Source of the DNA: Aspidapion aeneum
Taxonomy: Eukaryota > Arthropoda > Insecta > Coleoptera > Brentidae
Length of the DNA stretch: 64,000 nt
Assembly (NCBI GenBank): GCA_963576565.1
Contig: OY755045.1
Location: 2,975,477-3,039,476 of the forward strand
Direction: 5' to 3'
Made by a program: the position numbers and the translations under genes. Under the pieces are notes generated by a model. That model did not search any database, had not been told where the DNA came from, and saw only the letters and a list, made by a program, of their open reading frames with translations. Below, one piece after another: positions 61,370-64,000 of the stretch (the first letter of the stretch is position 1; each line of letters starts with the position of its first letter).

Positions 61370-63159
61370 CCCAAGTAACATTTCTTTATTTATAGCAGAA
61401 GCTAAAAGGTTGCCAGCGCCTTTCCTTAAAACCATTAGTTTCAATGTTTGGTCGCTAGCACGTTCCCATTACCCTTATATACCCCTTAGACCTCCTAAAT
61501 GGGACTCCCCAATTGGTGGTGGCAACCTATGTATTAAACTCATTATAAAACCATAAGAAATAAACGCTAGCTTCGCCCTCTAGCGGTTCCACCAGTATAG
61601 AACCTTTTAGAGCCTAAAGCTATTATGCCAGGTTCTAAAAGCAACTCAGAAACGTCCTCTATCCTGTTATAAAACTAGATTTGGTAATTTGGTATCCTAG
61701 CAATTCTGTTGAATACCATAATACCTTTAGAGTAAAGAATTTTTCCTATAAAAGCTTTAGCGATATTTTAGATTCACAATGGCTATATAAAATAATTTAG
61801 GTCATAAAATTGCCAAAAATGTCAGAGTCCCGAAATTATTGTATCACATAAAAATATACCTATATTTGAGGAGTTTTTCGTTTTGTGGATCATCAAATTG
61901 CCTGCCAGACTTATTTTTCTGATAAAATCGTATCTGAAAAGCTCTCAAAACAAGCGCGCCAGCTCACAAATGCTTTTTAATAGTTTTTTGATAACTGAAT
62001 AACAAATATTTAAAATAAAAAAAATTAATTTACACTATTCACCAATAAAAAAGTCTGTTTGGTTTACATAAATCAAAATTAAAGTAAAATTATTGTTAAA
62101 AAACACTGCTAAAACGACTAGATATATATTTTCTGTTTACAATATTTTTAAAATAATTCTATATACGCCATTATCGTTTTATAGTGGTCACTTGATTTTA
62201 TTTGTTACTCTATCGCAACAAGGATTTTTGAGTGCGCTTATGAAACCAATAAAAAAGAGAAGGTAAACATAGTGAACATAACCTCACTTAAATCTTTTGT
62301 ATTTGTTTTTTAAAGTGTTGTGTTAAATTTAAATGTTTTTTATCGTGCAATTTGCACACAATCAGGAGGGCCAGTGCAATGATATCCGTTGTGCCTGCAG
62401 GTTGGAGGGAAACCTCTTATATTGGCCGTTTAAACAGGCCTTATCTAGGCTTGGGTGCCCTACCCAGGAGGATAATAAATAATCAATCTTGCAATAGGTA
62501 GGTACCAATCTGTACTAGTACTAGTAAAAACTAAAATACGAAAGTATTTATTTACTTCTGTTAGAACCCTTAAGGAAACAAAGTTTTATATGACCGCCTA
62601 TTTAAATAATATTTAATATGCAGCTATGGGTAACCATAAATACAAAAGAATTAAGTTTACCTTTAAGCCTTCCTTTTAAAACCTGTTTAAAATGCCTAAA
62701 AGTAATGGCAAAAACCAAAAGTCTAAAGTTTATATTTACCACTCTTAAAAACCTAAAGGTTCTATATGGCCGCCTATATAATCATATTTACTATTAAACT
62801 ACTGGTAACTACAAAAACAAAAGGATATAAGATAACCTTTTAGCTCTATTATAAAACACTTTTGTTATGACCTAAAGTAATGAAAAAAACTAAAAGACCA
62901 AAGTTCATATTTATTTCTTTTTAAAAACTTTAGGTAAAAGGGTTTTATAAGACCATCTTTATAAATCAGAAATCAATAAAACCAAAAGTATCTAAAAGGA
63001 ACAGAAGAACACTTTTTGGTTGTATAACACCTCTTTAGGTAATTGGCAATATAAATTACCTTTTTGTAGCCAAATTGATCCTAAAAGCCATAACAGCACC
63101 CTCTAAATAACCTTGGAACCAAATTAATAAAACCTTGAGTGGTAATAATGTTACTTGGG
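61370..63159. mobile_element. 1,790-bp TIR element splitting the CR1-like LINE
   Basis: CCCAAGTAACATT and the inverse AATGTTACTTGGG are perfect over 13 bp. The LINE sequence before and after joins to GAGTCTGTACAGAGAAC (minus strand) with CA present twice, so the target duplication is only 2 bp. The right third (62560-63050) is a degenerate tandem repeat of about 180 bp with TTTTATATGACCGCCTAT-type words at 62582, 62757 and 62939. No transposase motif is found in any frame. Superfamily unknown. Confidence 0.8.
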
Positions 63160-63650
63160 CAGACTCCAAGCGATCAATGTGGCAGGCATAAGTGTGGTGA
63201 CCATACCACTGATGCATATTCCAGTACAGAACGAACTAGTGAGCAGTACAAGTGGTGATAACTCGGAGCTGTTACGAGTGATAAAGCCAAGGGTTCGCAT
63301 ACCCTTATTAATAATATTGTCATAATGAGGCCTAAATGACAACTTGCTGTCAAATAAGATACCCAAGTCCCTGACTGCCGCTACTGATTCAAGAGCAGGT
63401 CCATTTATGACATATATATGCTGAATCGAATTAGATGAACGACTGAAAGTGATACTTAGGCATTTTTTTACATTTAAATCTAGACCATTATTACTACACC
63501 ACTCACTAATGTTAATAAGATCACTTTGAAGTAACAAACGATCAAGATAAGTTTCAATCAACCTATAAAGCTTAAAATCATCAGCAAATTTTACAGCGAC
63601 CCCACGGGATAACATAGGCCACTCAACTATAATGTGAATATTTGTTATAC
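63160..63650 (-). pseudogene. CR1-like LINE, RT palm and thumb part
   Basis: Minus strand: TNIHIIVEWPMLSRGVAVKF, then FADDFKLYRLIETYLDRLLL with the catalytic FADD, ISEWCSNNGLDLNVKKCL, SITFSRSSNSIQHIYVING and VRDLGILFDSKLSFRPH. A frameshift at about 63237 is followed in another frame by LVRSVLEYASVVWSPH and then RLES, which continues at 61367 with VQRTF. The 5' end of the RT is missing, so this is a truncated copy broken by one frameshift and one insertion. Confidence 0.85.
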
Positions 63651-63920
63651 CCTAAAAGCTGGCGCTTATAAAAATGCATGACGAAGAAAAAGTGATCCCC
63701 ATTTTCCAAATCTAAAGCACACTCGTTAAGTTGTTCGTTCGGCAAGGATTTTATTCCTTTTTATCCCGTCCCGGTTTGACATTAAGAGGCATTTAGTTTA
63801 AGAACTCTTTAGAGACATTTATTAAGGGCTCATAATAAAAAAGGTCTTAATATAGCATTTCTAAAAGTAAAGAAAAATATATTTTTTTGGTAAACAAGCC
63901 AAAAATTTAATTTTAGGAAT

Positions 63921-64000
63921 GCCAAGGCCAACAAAAAAATAGAGGCCCCGTCTGAAAAAATCAGCTGTTCTCGGAGGGCTGACTTTTACATTGGGTCTTA
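63921..64000 (-). repeat. Dispersed repeat family X, copy 5, cut by the window edge
   Basis: The reverse complement of 63921-64000 (TAAGACCCAATGTAAAAGTC ... TTGTTGGCCTTGG) matches the last 80 bp of copy 3 at 51369. The rest lies beyond the window. Confidence 0.8.

Overview
This window looks like repeat-dominated nuclear DNA from an arthropod, most likely an insect. It is strongly AT-rich and I found no convincing host gene, tRNA, rRNA or conserved host exon. Every coding stretch I recognise belongs to a transposable element: hAT, mariner, pogo/Tigger, Jockey-type, I-type and CR1-like LINEs, a family of endonuclease/RT LINEs with (TA)n tails, and one LTR element. The Jockey-like fragment and the large set of non-autonomous TIR elements suggest an insect, perhaps a beetle; that placement is an inference and not strong.

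Layout. 0-4.9 kb: decayed ZBED-type hAT, a 1.4 kb TIR element inserted in a dispersed repeat (called family X here), and a broken mariner. 4.9-17.3 kb: twin 1.2 kb hAT deletion derivatives in opposite orientation, an LTR-retrotransposon 5' end hit by a mariner, a second hAT family carrying a Penelope-like palindrome, a three-layer nested pogo/Tigger/MITE stack, and a Tigger-like element. 17.3-25.2 kb: foldbacks, a 130-bp minisatellite split by a 2.4 kb TIR element, and LINE copy A. 25-30 kb: hAT and MITE relics, a foldback element with a 10-bp target duplication, and a hAT MITE built from GAACTAGTTC palindromes. 30-36.9 kb: TIR elements and five LINE fragments, four of them with identifiable 3' ends. 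36.9-39.8 kb: a second family X copy carrying a Foldback (FB)-like element and two further insertions. 40.27-44.57 kb: a tandem satellite of about 579 bp per unit, followed by an older degenerate repeat of about 183 bp. 46-49.2 kb: Jockey 3' end and a TIR element with a 1.5 kb inverted repeat inside. 49.5-64 kb: LINE tails, hAT/piggyBac/TA MITEs, an I-type LINE with RNase H, further family X copies, and a CR1-like LINE cut in two by a 1.8 kb TIR element.

The genes do not form a pathway. The useful information is stratigraphic: many insertions have perfect terminal inverted repeats and target-site duplications (TSDs), so their order of arrival can be read directly. The most unusual items are two foldback elements that share one central palindromic module, the 47-48.6 kb palindrome whose arms differ by one internal repeat unit, the 579-bp satellite with two interleaved subfamilies, the (TA)n-tailed LINE family with clean TSDs, the palindromic Penelope-like insertion with a hammerhead-like core, and several TIR elements I cannot assign to a superfamily. 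All calls come from reading the sequence; no database was searched.
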